This document shows positions 28,101 to 36,300 of a DNA stretch of 64,000 nt, piece after piece. Below the pieces are notes generated by a model. The model was given only the letters and a program-made list of their open reading frames with translations, was not told the DNA's origin and did not search any database. Origin of the DNA: Janthinobacterium agaricidamnosum NBRC 102515 = DSM 9628 (lineage in GTDB: Bacteria; Pseudomonadota; Gammaproteobacteria; Burkholderiales; Burkholderiaceae_D); assembly GCF_000723165.1 (NCBI RefSeq), contig NZ_HG322949.1:2043666-2107665 (forward strand), given 5' to 3'. Each line of letters begins with the position of its first letter. Positions within the stretch are counted from its first letter, which is position 1. The position numbers were made by a program, and so were the translations under genes.

Positions 28101-30069
28101 GCGCCGCCATGCCGACCTGGCGATCAGCAGCGAAGTACTGTTCGAACACCTGGCCAGCCTGACCGAGGGCGGCCATTTGCGCCGCCTCGGCGGCGCGTTC
28201 GCGCGTTTCATCGCATCGCTCGGCCAGGCGACGCCGGCGCTGCTGGTCGCCTGCGTGGCGCTGTCCGAACTGGAAGGGCGCGGCCATAGCTGCCTGATGC
28301 TGGACGAACTGGTGCATCAGCCGTCGCACATGATGGGATGGACCGATGAACAGTGGCGCGCCTTGCTGGCCGCGTCCGGCCCGCTGCCGAAAAACCTGAA
28401 GGCGTGGCTGGCCTTGCTGCAAGAGTCGCGGCAAGTGTGGCGGGTCGGCGACTTCGACTTCCAGCAGCCGCTGGTGCTCGACGGCGAGCGCTTGTATCTG
28501 CGCCGCTACTGGCGCGATGAAACGCTGGTCGGACGGGCCATCGGCCGGCGCGCGCTGGCCGCGCGCATACCGGACCTGGCCAAGGTGCGCGCGTGGCTGG
28601 ATAGGTTGTTCGACCAGCCGGCCAAGGATGGCGGGCCGGACTGGCAAAAGATCGCCTGCGCCATCGCGCTGCGGGGCACTGTCACCATCATCACCGGCGG
28701 TCCCGGCACCGGCAAGACATATACGGTGGCCAGTTTGCTGGCCTTGCTGTTCGCGGTGGCGCCGAATCCCGAGCAATTGCGCATCGCCATGGCGGCGCCG
28801 ACCGGCAAGGCGGCGGCGCGCCTGAAGCAATCGATCGACCAGGCGCTGGCCAGCCTGCAGGCGAAGGCCGGCGAGCTGGACTTGTCCGGGCTGACCCGGC
28901 GCATCGGCGCGGCGCGTACCTTGCACAGCCTGCTCGGCGCGCGGCCCGACACCCGCGCCTTCCAGCACCACGCCGGCAATCCGCTCGACGTCGATGTGCT
29001 GATCGTCGATGAAGCGTCGATGGTGCATCTGGAAATGATGGCCGCGCTGCTGGACGCGTTGCCGGACAACGCCATCTTGATACTGCTCGGCGACAAGGAT
29101 CAGCTGGCGTCGGTCGAAGCGGGCGCGGTGCTGGGCGACCTGTGCCACGACGCGCAGGCGGGCGGATATTCGGCCGATACGCTGGCGTATGCGCAAGCGG
29201 CCAGCGGCCAGCGCATACCGGACCAGTTCCTCGGCGAGCTGGGGCCGCTGGCCCAGCAAACCGTGATGCTGCGCCACAGCCACCGCTTCAGCGGCCCGAT
29301 CGGCGCGCTGGCGCTGGCCGTCAATCAGGGCGATACCGAGGCTGCGCTGGCGGTCTTGCAGAGCGATAGCGGCGCCAAGGTGGCCTGGATCGAAGCGGCG
29401 CAGCAAAACCAGGTGCTGCAACTGGCGCTGCATGGACGCGATGGCGCGCCCGGCGGCTACCAGCCGTATTTGCGCTTGCTGCAGTTGCGGCAACAACAGG
29501 GGGAAGACGGGCAGGAACATGAGGAGTGGGTGCGCTCGGTGCTGAAAAGCTTCGAGCAATTCCGCATCCTGTGCGCGGTGCGCGACGGCGAATGGGGCGT
29601 GTCCGGCTTGAACACGGCCATCGAAGTCAGCCTCGAGCGGGCCGGCTTGATCCGCCGCGCCGAATGGTATCTCGGCCGGCCGGTGATGGTTACCCGCAAC
29701 GACTACGGCACCGGCGTGTTCAACGGCGACATCGGCCTGACCTTGCGCGACCCGGCCCGGCCGGATTCGCTGCGCGTATATTTCCTCGAAGGCGAGGCGG
29801 TGCGCAGCGTGCTGGCGACCCGCTTGCGCCAGGTAGAAACGGCGTTCGCGATGACGGTGCACAAATCGCAGGGTTCGGAATTCAGGCATACCGTGCTGGT
29901 CTTGCCGAAAGAGGGCGGCGTCATGCTGGCGCGCGAACTGGTCTACACCGGCATCACCCGCGCGCGCGACTTTTTCACGCTGGTCACGCCGGCCAGGGCA
30001 GTGCTGCTCGACGCGGTGCTGCGGCGTACCCAGCGCGCCAGCGGCTTACGGGGATGGATACGCCGATAA
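28078..30069 (+). CDS. recD: Exodeoxyribonuclease V subunit alpha (RecD)
   Basis: About 663 residues. A 5'-3' SF1B helicase: Walker A TIITGGPGTGKTYTVASLLA (near 205-215), Walker B VLIVDEASMVHLEMMA, ILLGDKDQLASVEAGAVLGD and the C-terminal motif TVHKSQGSEF followed by VYTGITRARDFFTLV. ATG at 28078, inside the end of recB, or ATG at 28090 could be the start; neither has a strong ribosome site, so translation is probably coupled to recB. Completes the RecBCD recombination and DNA-end-processing complex. Confidence 0.95.
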   Translation: MSPTMKIERRHADLAISSEVLFEHLASLTEGGHLRRLGGAFARFIASLGQATPALLVACVALSELEGRGHSCLMLDELVHQPSHMMGWTDEQWRALLAASGPLPKNLKAWLALLQESRQVWRVGDFDFQQPLVLDGERLYLRRYWRDETLVGRAIGRRALAARIPDLAKVRAWLDRLFDQPAKDGGPDWQKIACAIALRGTVTIITGGPGTGKTYTVASLLALLFAVAPNPEQLRIAMAAPTGKAAARLKQSIDQALASLQAKAGELDLSGLTRRIGAARTLHSLLGARPDTRAFQHHAGNPLDVDVLIVDEASMVHLEMMAALLDALPDNAILILLGDKDQLASVEAGAVLGDLCHDAQAGGYSADTLAYAQAASGQRIPDQFLGELGPLAQQTVMLRHSHRFSGPIGALALAVNQGDTEAALAVLQSDSGAKVAWIEAAQQNQVLQLALHGRDGAPGGYQPYLRLLQLRQQQGEDGQEHEEWVRSVLKSFEQFRILCAVRDGEWGVSGLNTAIEVSLERAGLIRRAEWYLGRPVMVTRNDYGTGVFNGDIGLTLRDPARPDSLRVYFLEGEAVRSVLATRLRQVETAFAMTVHKSQGSEFRHTVLVLPKEGGVMLARELVYTGITRARDFFTLVTPARAVLLDAVLRRTQRASGLRGWIRR

Positions 30070-30164
30070 CGTATGGCATCCGCAACGGCGGAGAGTTGCG
30101 CCGACTTGCGTTCCGATCAGCCGGAACAGAAATAGCTTGCCGACCGCCATTGCCGGTCTTGCCG

Positions 30165-30192
30165 GCGCCGCCCCTCGGCGCTCATTTCCTTT
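30165..30192 (+). terminator. Possible terminator after recD
   Basis: GCGCCG (30165-30170), 5-base loop, CGGCGC (30176-30181), followed by TCATTTCCTTT. The T-run is interrupted, so termination may be partial. Confidence 0.4.
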
Positions 30193-30360
30193 GATCACGT
30201 CGACTGTTGGCGGCCATCGTTCAAGGCCGTTTTCTGCACCGGATTGGATTGGCTTCCCATTGCTATTTCTATCGCCAGATAATTCAATGACGGTTTTATT
30301 TTCAATGAATATTCTCTAAGGATATTGGCTATATTCTTGGGAATAATTCATTTTCATTTT

Positions 30361-30389
30361 GGAACTATTCCTTTGTAATGGCGCACCAA
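30361..30389 (+). promoter_or_regulatory. hrp-box-like (HrpL ECF sigma) promoter candidate
   Basis: GGAACT (30361-30366), 16 bp, then GCACCAA (30383-30389). The HrpL consensus is GGAACC-N15/16-CCACNNA, so spacing is right and two positions differ. It is about 90 bp before the start of the chaperone-like gene and on the correct strand. The motif is short and AT-rich DNA could produce it by chance. Confidence 0.4.
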
Positions 30390-30478
30390 TATAAAGTTCG
30401 TGGCAGTGTATTTTTTATTGCCACCGTTTTTTTGATGCATCTCTTTTGAGTCACATTGTCGTTATATAAGGAGAATCC

Positions 30479-30949
30479 ATGAATAACACACAGTTCGCGT
30501 ATTTGATGAATGCGCTATTGCAAAACCTGAAGATAGCGGCACCGGGCAATCTCAATCAAAAAGTCTGCACGGTCAATTTCAATCAGCAATTGAGTATCCA
30601 CTTTGTCCATCATTCGCCAGGGTTTGTCGATGTGATTTGCGAAGCGGGGATATTGTCGGCGCCAAATTCGGCCATCGTCCTGAGAGAACTATTGGCATTG
30701 AATAGCCTGGATGGCGATGCCTGGCCGATCAGCGTCACGCTGCATAACGCATCGAATAATCTGGTGGTATGGAGCAGGCAGGAATTGGCCAAGCTGGATG
30801 TTTCAACCTTGCTGGAAGTTGTACGCTATATCCATGCCAAGGCTGCGATGGTTCGTCTGCATGTCGAGAAAACGCTGGCGCTGGGCGAAGCGAGAAAGTC
30901 TTCCACCATGTTCCGTATGGCGCAATTGAATCGTAATGTAAATAAATAA
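30479..30949 (+). CDS. CesT-like type III secretion chaperone (putative)
   Basis: A 156-residue protein with no signal peptide or membrane segment. Its pattern is that of class I type III chaperones (CesT/Tir chaperone family): an N-terminal helix (FAYLMNALLQNLKIAA), short strands (CTVNFNQQLSIHFVHH, VDVICEAGIL), a central helix (NSAIVLRELLALN), strands (PISVTLHNASNNLVVWSRQ) and a C-terminal helix (DVSTLLEVVRYIHAKAAMVR). Such chaperones bind the N-terminal part of one effector and are usually encoded beside it; here the next gene, 51 bp on, has an effector-like layout. The start at 30479 has an excellent TAAGGAG site. The assignment is by pattern only. No type III injectisome gene is in the window. 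Confidence 0.6.
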   Translation: MNNTQFAYLMNALLQNLKIAAPGNLNQKVCTVNFNQQLSIHFVHHSPGFVDVICEAGILSAPNSAIVLRELLALNSLDGDAWPISVTLHNASNNLVVWSRQELAKLDVSTLLEVVRYIHAKAAMVRLHVEKTLALGEARKSSTMFRMAQLNRNVNK

Positions 30950-31000
30950 TCTAATTGTAGACGTATTTTATTTTCGAGAAAACGATAAAGGAGCATCAGC

Positions 31001-32056
31001 ATGCATAGCAACAATGGCATCCATGGTAATTACGGTCACAACACACCGCCTGTCAACTTCCCGGCAGGCGCTTATGCGCCGCGCACGCCGCAGGGAAATC
31101 CTGCCTATCCGGGCGCCAGCGCTTCGCATAGCTTGCCGCCTGTGCCGCATGCCGTTTATTACCGGTCGCCATACGCTGCCGCACCCACATCGCATCCCAT
31201 GCAGGCCAGTTCGGCAAGCGCCCATCCCGAGTATGCTTTTTATCCTGCGGCTCCGCAGGCGCCGGCCGGCCACAGTCATCACAGTCATTACAGCCAGCAA
31301 AGCCGCCATCACCATGCTGCGCCGATTGCGGCCGCGCCTGTTGGCTACAGCCAATCGCAATCGGTGGCCCACACGCATGGTATCGGCCAGGCAGCCGGCA
31401 ATAGCGCCGCCGACGCCATGTCCGCTTATTTACGGGCGCATGAAGGTCAATTTAATTATGAGTTCGGGAATTATCCCCATACCGAAGATTGGCACCGCAA
31501 GGCTGGATTCAGGAAGGCTATCGGTAATTTGCCTTGCAAGAAAGGGAAAGACAGTACCGTCTTGAATTGCTGGGGGCTGGTCTTTTATGCGCAATATCAG
31601 GCAGGCGTTTTGGATAAGCATCAATTGCGCCAGCGCACTGCTGATAACCGTACCCAAAACCGTCATTTGAAGGGAAACGACTATACCCGTGCGACAGGAC
31701 ATAATTTGCGCCGTGATCTGGTCGCTCATGCCCCGCTGTACGAGGCAAGACATTTTAATTTCAATAATGTCCCAGAAGGCAGTACGGTTTTATTCTTGCA
31801 AAAACATGCGAATGGTGAGATTTTGCCGTCCCATGCGGCAGTCATGCTGGATCATGGCCAAATGGGACATTTGATACAAGCGACAGCCAGCAGCTTTGCC
31901 TTGTCGCGGCCGGCAATTGCCCATGGCAAGCTCGAAATCACCGACCCGCATGCCGTCGCGCAGGTAGCCCACGAAATGATGGGGCATGGCAGTACGCTGC
32001 TGGTCGCGCATACCAATGGGCCGCAATCTTTTGTTGGCGAGAATCTCGGTCATTAG
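31001..32056 (+). CDS. Putative type III effector with NlpC/P60-like cysteine hydrolase domain
   Basis: A 351-residue protein. Residues 1-135 are low complexity, rich in Pro, His, Ser, Ala and Tyr with no hydrophobic signal, as in many type III effectors. From about 138 a folded domain begins (ADAMSAYLRAHEGQFNYEF). It contains Cys190 in VLNCWGLVFYAQ, a VPEGSTVLF strand (256-264), His278 in PSHAAVMLDHGQ and His290 in MGHLIQAT. The pattern DC.GLV / PGDLVFF / HVGIYLG / IHA is that of NlpC/P60 enzymes, and the 12-residue gap between the two His equals that in E. coli Spr (Cys68-His119-His131). NlpC/P60 enzymes cleave peptidoglycan peptides; papain-like effectors may act on host proteins or lipids. 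AAGGAG lies before the start at 31001. Exact family and secretion are inferred. Confidence 0.55.
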   Translation: MHSNNGIHGNYGHNTPPVNFPAGAYAPRTPQGNPAYPGASASHSLPPVPHAVYYRSPYAAAPTSHPMQASSASAHPEYAFYPAAPQAPAGHSHHSHYSQQSRHHHAAPIAAAPVGYSQSQSVAHTHGIGQAAGNSAADAMSAYLRAHEGQFNYEFGNYPHTEDWHRKAGFRKAIGNLPCKKGKDSTVLNCWGLVFYAQYQAGVLDKHQLRQRTADNRTQNRHLKGNDYTRATGHNLRRDLVAHAPLYEARHFNFNNVPEGSTVLFLQKHANGEILPSHAAVMLDHGQMGHLIQATASSFALSRPAIAHGKLEITDPHAVAQVAHEMMGHGSTLLVAHTNGPQSFVGENLGH

Positions 32057-32390
32057 AATATGGCGGCTGATGCGATGCTGATTTTCGGGCGCGGAGAAAG
32101 CGGCCGCCTTACTGTATGGATTGGCGATAGCCGTTTTGATTAATCGCACCTGAGCATCTTGACGGTTTTTCAGCGTCGCACACCAGATCCACCCGATGGG
32201 ATTGCTATTGCTCATGCTGCCGCCTCCGTCTGAGTGTATCGAGCAAGCATGGCAGCAATCGGTCCGTGATAACGTTTCCATTAGGCAATGGTTAGCTCGG
32301 CAGCCTTGCTCAAAGCCCTCTATAATTTAGTGCCGCCGCACGGCATGGCTGAGTGCGCGGCAAGATAACTGATCAATTGAGGAGAGCTGC
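32057..32390. other. 334 bp spacer after the effector-like gene
   Basis: No confident gene. A minus-strand frame starting at 32215 has a good GGAGG site but runs antisense into the effector-like gene and is unlike any family I know. A TATAAT at 32321-32326 is a probable -10 box for the aldo/keto reductase gene; no good -35 is seen. Confidence 0.4.
32321..32326 (+). promoter_or_regulatory. -10 element of the aldo/keto reductase promoter
   Basis: A perfect TATAAT 64 bp before the start codon at 32391. The -35 position (about 32298) does not match TTGACA, so an activator or weak promoter is possible. Confidence 0.4.
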
Positions 32391-33374
32391 ATGGAATATC
32401 GGGAACTTGGCCGTACTGGCTGGAATATATCGACGGTCAGTTTTGGCTCGTGGGCCATCGGCGGCACCTGGGGCGACGTCGACGATGCTGAATCGCTGGC
32501 CGCGCTGCATGGCGCGCTTGATGCCGGCGTGAACTTTTTCGATACCGCCGACGTATATGGCGATGGCCGCAGCGAGCGTTTGCTGGCGCAATTGAAGAAA
32601 GAACGCGGCGGCGATTTTTATATCGCGTCGAAAGCGGGCCGCCGCCTGAACCCGCACGTGGCGTCCGGCTACAACCGCGACAACCTGACCGCGTTTGTCG
32701 AGCGCAGCCTGAAAAATCTCGATACCGAGGCGATCGACCTGCTGCAATTGCATTGCCCGCCGACCGATGTGTATTACATGCCGGAAACGTTCGCAGTGCT
32801 GGACGACCTGGTCAAGGCGGGCAAGCTGCGCCATTACGGGGTCAGCGTCGAACGGGTCGAAGAGGCGTTGAAGGCGATTGACTATCCGAACGTGCAAAGC
32901 GTGCAAATCATCTACAACATCTTCCGCCAGCGTCCGCAAGACTTGTTCTTCGATGAAGCGATACGCCGCCAGGTCGGCATTCTGGCGCGCCTGCCGCTGT
33001 CGTCCGGCATGTTGACCGGCAAATTCACGTCGGCCAGCCATTTCGCGGCCGATGACCACCGCCAATTCAACCGCCAGGGCGAGGCGTTCGACCGTGGCGA
33101 GACTTTCTCGGGCTTCGATTTCGAACGCGGCCTGCGGGCGGTGGAATCGTTGCGTGGCATCTTGCCGCCTGGTATGTCGCTGGTGCAATTGGCCCTGCGC
33201 TGGCTGTTGATGGCGCCCGCCGTCACCTGTGCCATCGCCGGCGCAAAACGCATCAGTCAGGTCGCCGAAAACGTCAGCGCGGCCGATTTGCCGCGATTGA
33301 CGCCGGAAGTGATGCAGGCGATCGCGGCGATCTACGAAACGCAAATCAAGCAGCACGTGCATCATTACTGGTAA
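32391..33374 (+). CDS. Aldo/keto reductase
   Basis: A 327-residue NAD(P)H-dependent (alpha/beta)8-barrel oxidoreductase. The catalytic tetrad is visible: Asp51 and Tyr56 in FDTADVYGDG, Lys81 in IASKAGRR and His121 in DLLQLHCPP. The C-terminal cofactor region has CAIAGAKRISQVAENV. It starts with the family opening MEYRELGRTGWNISTVSFG, and GGAGAG precedes the start. The physiological carbonyl substrate is unknown. Cytoplasmic and monocistronic. Confidence 0.93.
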   Translation: MEYRELGRTGWNISTVSFGSWAIGGTWGDVDDAESLAALHGALDAGVNFFDTADVYGDGRSERLLAQLKKERGGDFYIASKAGRRLNPHVASGYNRDNLTAFVERSLKNLDTEAIDLLQLHCPPTDVYYMPETFAVLDDLVKAGKLRHYGVSVERVEEALKAIDYPNVQSVQIIYNIFRQRPQDLFFDEAIRRQVGILARLPLSSGMLTGKFTSASHFAADDHRQFNRQGEAFDRGETFSGFDFERGLRAVESLRGILPPGMSLVQLALRWLLMAPAVTCAIAGAKRISQVAENVSAADLPRLTPEVMQAIAAIYETQIKQHVHHYW

Positions 33375-33380
33375 TAAAGA

Positions 33381-33410
33381 AAAACGCCCCTTGCGATGCA
33401 AGGGGCGTTA
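33381..33410 (-). terminator. Terminator for the PBP7-like gene (possibly bidirectional)
   Basis: A 12 bp perfect stem AACGCCCCTTGC/GCAAGGGGCGTT (33384-33410) with a three-base loop. On the minus strand it is followed by a T-run (complement of 33381-33385), so it terminates the minus-strand gene; the plus-strand reductase transcript has the hairpin but no T-run. Confidence 0.75.
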
Positions 33411-33445
33411 GTGTCCGGCGGGTCTTCGGCGACTGTTTCCAGTGA

Positions 33446-34330
33446 TTAACCCGCCGCGTGGCGGCGTTTCGAGTTCTTGCCCGAACGATGTTTGTAGCGG
33501 GTCGAGACCGGCACCACTTTTGCCTCGTCATCGCCGTCGGCGCTGGCCAGGAAGCGGCGGATATTGAGCGCATCCATCATGCGCGCCGAATTGGCCTTGG
33601 CGTTCAGCAGCACCAGCGTGGCGTGGCGGCCGGCCGACTTGATGCGCATGATCAGGCAGCGGCCCGCTTCTTCGGTGTAGCCGGTTTTCGACAGGCCGAT
33701 ATCCCAGCCCTTGGCGCCGACCAGGCGGTTGGAATTGTGGTATTCCACCTTGCGGCCATTGATCTGGATGATGTCCTTGGAATCGGTGGTGATGCGGCGG
33801 ATGTCCGGGTAGGCCGACGCGGCGGTGGCCATCTTCAGCAAATCGGCGGCGGTCGAGCGGTTGTGCGGCGACAGGCCGGTCGGCTCTTCGATCACGGTCT
33901 GGGTCATGTGCAGCGCCTTGATCTTGGCGTTGACCGCCACCGCGAACGCAGTCAGGCCGCCCGGGTAGGTGCGCGCCAGCGACGCGGCGGCGCGGTTGTC
34001 GGACGACATCAGCGCCAGTTGCAAGACGTCGTGGCGGCTGATGGTGGCGCCGACCGGCACCCGCGAGGTGCTGTGCTTGAGCATGTCGACATCGTTCTTG
34101 TCGATGCTGATCGGCTCATCCATGTCGGGCTTGGAATCGAGCACCACCATGGCGGTCATCAATTTGGTCAGCGAGGCGATCGGCGCGACGAGATTGGCAT
34201 TTTTTTCAAGCAATACTTTGCCGGTGCCGTCTTCGACCACCAGCACCGATTGCGAGCCGAGCGGTACCGCGGCGACGGCTGCGGCGCTTGATAGTGTCAT
34301 CAACGCGGTAGCGATTATTTTCTTGAGCAT
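33446..34330 (-). CDS. pbpG: D-alanyl-D-alanine endopeptidase, PBP7/PbpG-like
   Basis: A 294-residue exported protein (signal peptide about 1-21, ATALMTLSSAAAVAA). The serine transpeptidase-like motifs of the S11 family are complete: Ser53-x-x-Lys56 (ASLTK), Ser110-Asp111-Asn112 (MSSDNRAA) and Lys215-Thr-Gly (LSKTGYTEEAG). PBP7-type enzymes cleave D-Ala-mDAP cross-links in the periplasm. A very basic C-terminal tail (YKHRSGKNSKRRHAAG) may bind the wall or membrane surface. The start at 34330 is chosen because the leader begins there; the frame is open to 34477. Confidence 0.88.
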   Translation of the reverse strand: MLKKIIATALMTLSSAAAVAAVPLGSQSVLVVEDGTGKVLLEKNANLVAPIASLTKLMTAMVVLDSKPDMDEPISIDKNDVDMLKHSTSRVPVGATISRHDVLQLALMSSDNRAAASLARTYPGGLTAFAVAVNAKIKALHMTQTVIEEPTGLSPHNRSTAADLLKMATAASAYPDIRRITTDSKDIIQINGRKVEYHNSNRLVGAKGWDIGLSKTGYTEEAGRCLIMRIKSAGRHATLVLLNAKANSARMMDALNIRRFLASADGDDEAKVVPVSTRYKHRSGKNSKRRHAAG

Positions 34331-34507
34331 TGGGTGGTTTGGGAATGAATTGTATGGGCAAATGGCGCGGCGTGCAGCGGGCAATGCGCACACATTTGTT
34401 TTATAGTAATTTTGTATATCTTTGGGGCAACATTCGGCTAGAGGAGACAATACCATCAAAGCGGAATCGATGTCCATGAAATAAAGACCAGTTCAGTGCG
34501 CTTTAAG

Positions 34508-34534
34508 CAAAAAAAAGCCCCGCTGGGGCGGGGC
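34508..34534 (-). terminator. Intrinsic terminator of the molbindin gene
   Basis: Minus strand: GCCCCGC-CCCA-GCGGGGC followed by eight T. It lies 27 bp after the stop codon at 34561. Confidence 0.9.
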
Positions 34535-34560
34535 GATTGGCGATGAGAAACGTAACAGTG

Positions 34561-34779
34561 TTACTGAATTTTCGCGATGGAAACTTCGGTCGACTTGACC
34601 AGGGCAATCACTTCGCTGCCGACCTTCAGGTCGAGGTCCTTGATCGAGCGCGACGTGATCACCGAAGTGACGATGCCATGCGCGGTTTCGACATCGACCT
34701 CGGACACTACCGGCCCGAAGATAATTTCCTTGATCTTGCCACGGAATTGATTGCGTACATTGATTTCTGAAATTGCCAT
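34561..34779 (-). CDS. Molbindin-like molybdopterin/molybdate-binding protein (TOBE domain)
   Basis: A 72-residue single TOBE/Mop domain: MAISEINVRNQFRGKIKEI, VSEVDVETAHGIVTSVIT, SIKDLDLKVGSEVIALVKST. Mop proteins assemble as hexamers that bind molybdate or similar oxyanions in the cytoplasm, as storage or buffering. No modABC transport genes are next to it; the neighbouring gene encodes a sulfate-binding protein, another oxyanion system. It has its own strong terminator, so it is probably monocistronic. Confidence 0.9.
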   Translation of the reverse strand: MAISEINVRNQFRGKIKEIIFGPVVSEVDVETAHGIVTSVITSRSIKDLDLKVGSEVIALVKSTEVSIAKIQ

Positions 34780-34885
34780 ATGCTGTGCCCTTTAAAGTGT
34801 GGCTGCTGAGCCGTAGTGCTACATTACGGCGATTGCAGCGATTAGCAAACGAATCGATTTGCATATTCATATGCGAAAAACGAAA

Positions 34886-34910
34886 AACCGGAGCGTGCTC
34901 CGGTTTTTTT
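34886..34910. terminator. Bidirectional terminator
   Basis: ACCGGAG/CTCCGGT stem with A-run before and T-run after (34881-34910), so it works on both strands. It lies just after the stop codon of the sulfate-binding protein gene (34931) and upstream of the molbindin gene. Confidence 0.85.
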
Positions 34911-34930
34911 ATGCATAAGGACGCTTCAGT

Positions 34931-35977
34931 TTACTTCTGATAAATCTTGTCGAACTCGGCGCCGTCGTCGAAGTGTTTTTTCTGCGCTTGTTTCCAGCCG
35001 CCGAAGACCTCATCGACAGTGAACAGGCTGATCGGCTTGAAGTTCGCGGCGTATTTCCTGGCGGCGGTTTCCGAACGCGGACGCAGGAAGTGCTGGGCCA
35101 CCAGTTCCTGGCCAGGTTCCGAGTACAGGTATTGCAGGTAGGCGGTGGCTTGCTTGCGGATGCCGCGGCGGTCGACTACTTTATCGACCACGGCGACCGG
35201 CGATTCGGCCAGGATCGAGGCAGGCGGGTAGACCACTTCGAAGTTGTCGCCGAATTCCTTGCGCACCAGTTGCACTTCGTTTTCAAACGTCACCAGCACG
35301 TCGCCGATTTCACGCTGCGTAAAAGTGGTGGTGGCTCCGCGGCCGCCGCCATCGAGCACCGGCACGTTCTTGAACAGGCGGGCCACCAGGTCGCGCGCCT
35401 GGGCTTCGGTGCCGCCTTTCTTGATGACCGAACCCCATGCCGCCAGGTAAGTGTAGCGGCCATTGCCGGAAGTCTTGGGATTCGGCACGATAACCTTGAT
35501 GCCGGGCTTGGCCAGGTCGTCCCAGTTCTTGATTTGTTTCGGATTGCCTTTGCGCACCAGATAGACCATGGTCGAATAAAACGGCGCCGCATTGTTGGGG
35601 AATTTCTTGTTCCAGTCGGCGCTGACCAGGCCGCGGTCGACCAGCAAATCGATGTCGTTAGCCTGGTTCATCGTCACCACCGACGCTTCCAGGCCGTCGG
35701 CGACCGAGCGCGCCTGCTTGCTGGAACCGCCGTGCGACTGCTTGATGGTCAGCGTTTCGCCGGTACTTTTCTTCCATTCGGCGATGAAGGCCGGGTTGAC
35801 GTCCTTGAACAGTTCGCGCATGACATCGTAGGAAACGTTCAGCAACACCACCGGTTCCTCGGCGTGCGCCGCGACCGGCATGCCCACGGCGGCGACCGTT
35901 GCGGCGGCCAGGGTGGCGCCGAGCAGGCGGCGGCGGACGGTGTTGCTCAACTTCGAAAGCGCGTTTTTAGCAGGCAT
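34931..35977 (-). CDS. sbp: Sulfate ABC transporter periplasmic binding protein
   Basis: A 348-residue Sbp/CysP-family protein. The signal peptide has a long basic n-region (NTVRRRLLGATLAAATVAAV, ending AAHAEE). Family landmarks: LLNVSYDVMRELFKDVNPAF, TIKQSHGGSSKQARSVADGL, VVTMNQANDIDLLVDRG, VIVPNPKTSGNGRYTYLAAW and DVLVTFENEV. It binds sulfate or thiosulfate for the CysTWA importer, which is not in this window. ATG at 35977 with AAGGG upstream is preferred over TTG at 35983. Confidence 0.95.
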   Translation of the reverse strand: MPAKNALSKLSNTVRRRLLGATLAAATVAAVGMPVAAHAEEPVVLLNVSYDVMRELFKDVNPAFIAEWKKSTGETLTIKQSHGGSSKQARSVADGLEASVVTMNQANDIDLLVDRGLVSADWNKKFPNNAAPFYSTMVYLVRKGNPKQIKNWDDLAKPGIKVIVPNPKTSGNGRYTYLAAWGSVIKKGGTEAQARDLVARLFKNVPVLDGGGRGATTTFTQREIGDVLVTFENEVQLVRKEFGDNFEVVYPPASILAESPVAVVDKVVDRRGIRKQATAYLQYLYSEPGQELVAQHFLRPRSETAARKYAANFKPISLFTVDEVFGGWKQAQKKHFDDGAEFDKIYQK

Positions 35978-36300
35978 GGTCAACCCTTATTGTGAAAATA
36001 GACAGTCATGGTCTAAAATTCTGGCCGGAAATGAAACGAATTTTTCGTAATATGCTTAGACCCGAATCGGCATGTCGGGCTGCGATTGCAAAAAACGTAT
36101 ATGTTTTTTTGGAATGATTCGTGGGAAAAATGCTCGGCACGGCTTAGTGTGAAGCCTTGCATCAGAGCAGAAGCGCGGCCGGCGACACGCTGTCAAAAGC
36201 CGGTTTTTGCCGCTTGGTGTATAGTCGGATGGCGTATCGAAAGGCTGTACCTGCCTGATGCCGCGACAGGAATAGCTAAAGGAATAATTTGTGAGCACAC
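35978..36300. other. Divergent promoter region, 323 bp
   Basis: AT-richer DNA between sbp (minus) and the GNAT gene (plus). It must hold the sbp promoter, where CysB-type control would be expected for the family, but no site was recognised with confidence. A TATAGT at 36220-36225 may be the -10 for the GNAT gene. A six-codon frame (GTG 36291) with a good ribosome site overlaps the GNAT start and could be a leader. Confidence 0.35.

Larger units (their letters stand above)
30070..30478. other. 409 bp spacer leading into an AT-rich island
   Basis: The first part is GC-rich and has a possible recD terminator (30165-30181). From about 30200 the DNA becomes clearly AT-rich. It contains the hrp-box-like sequence at 30361-30389 and ends in the strong ribosome site TAAGGAG before 30479. 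No protein gene is convincing. Confidence 0.5.

Noticed and set aside
30361..30478. hrpII/PIP box (TTCG-N16-TTCG) for the chaperone-effector pair
   Set aside because: One TTCG is present at 30397-30400, but no second one at the required distance.
31790..32215. 142-codon minus-strand frame with a good GGAGG ribosome site, antisense to the effector-like gene
   Set aside because: No recognisable family and most of it is opposite a better-supported gene; kept only as a remote possibility, for example an antisense product.
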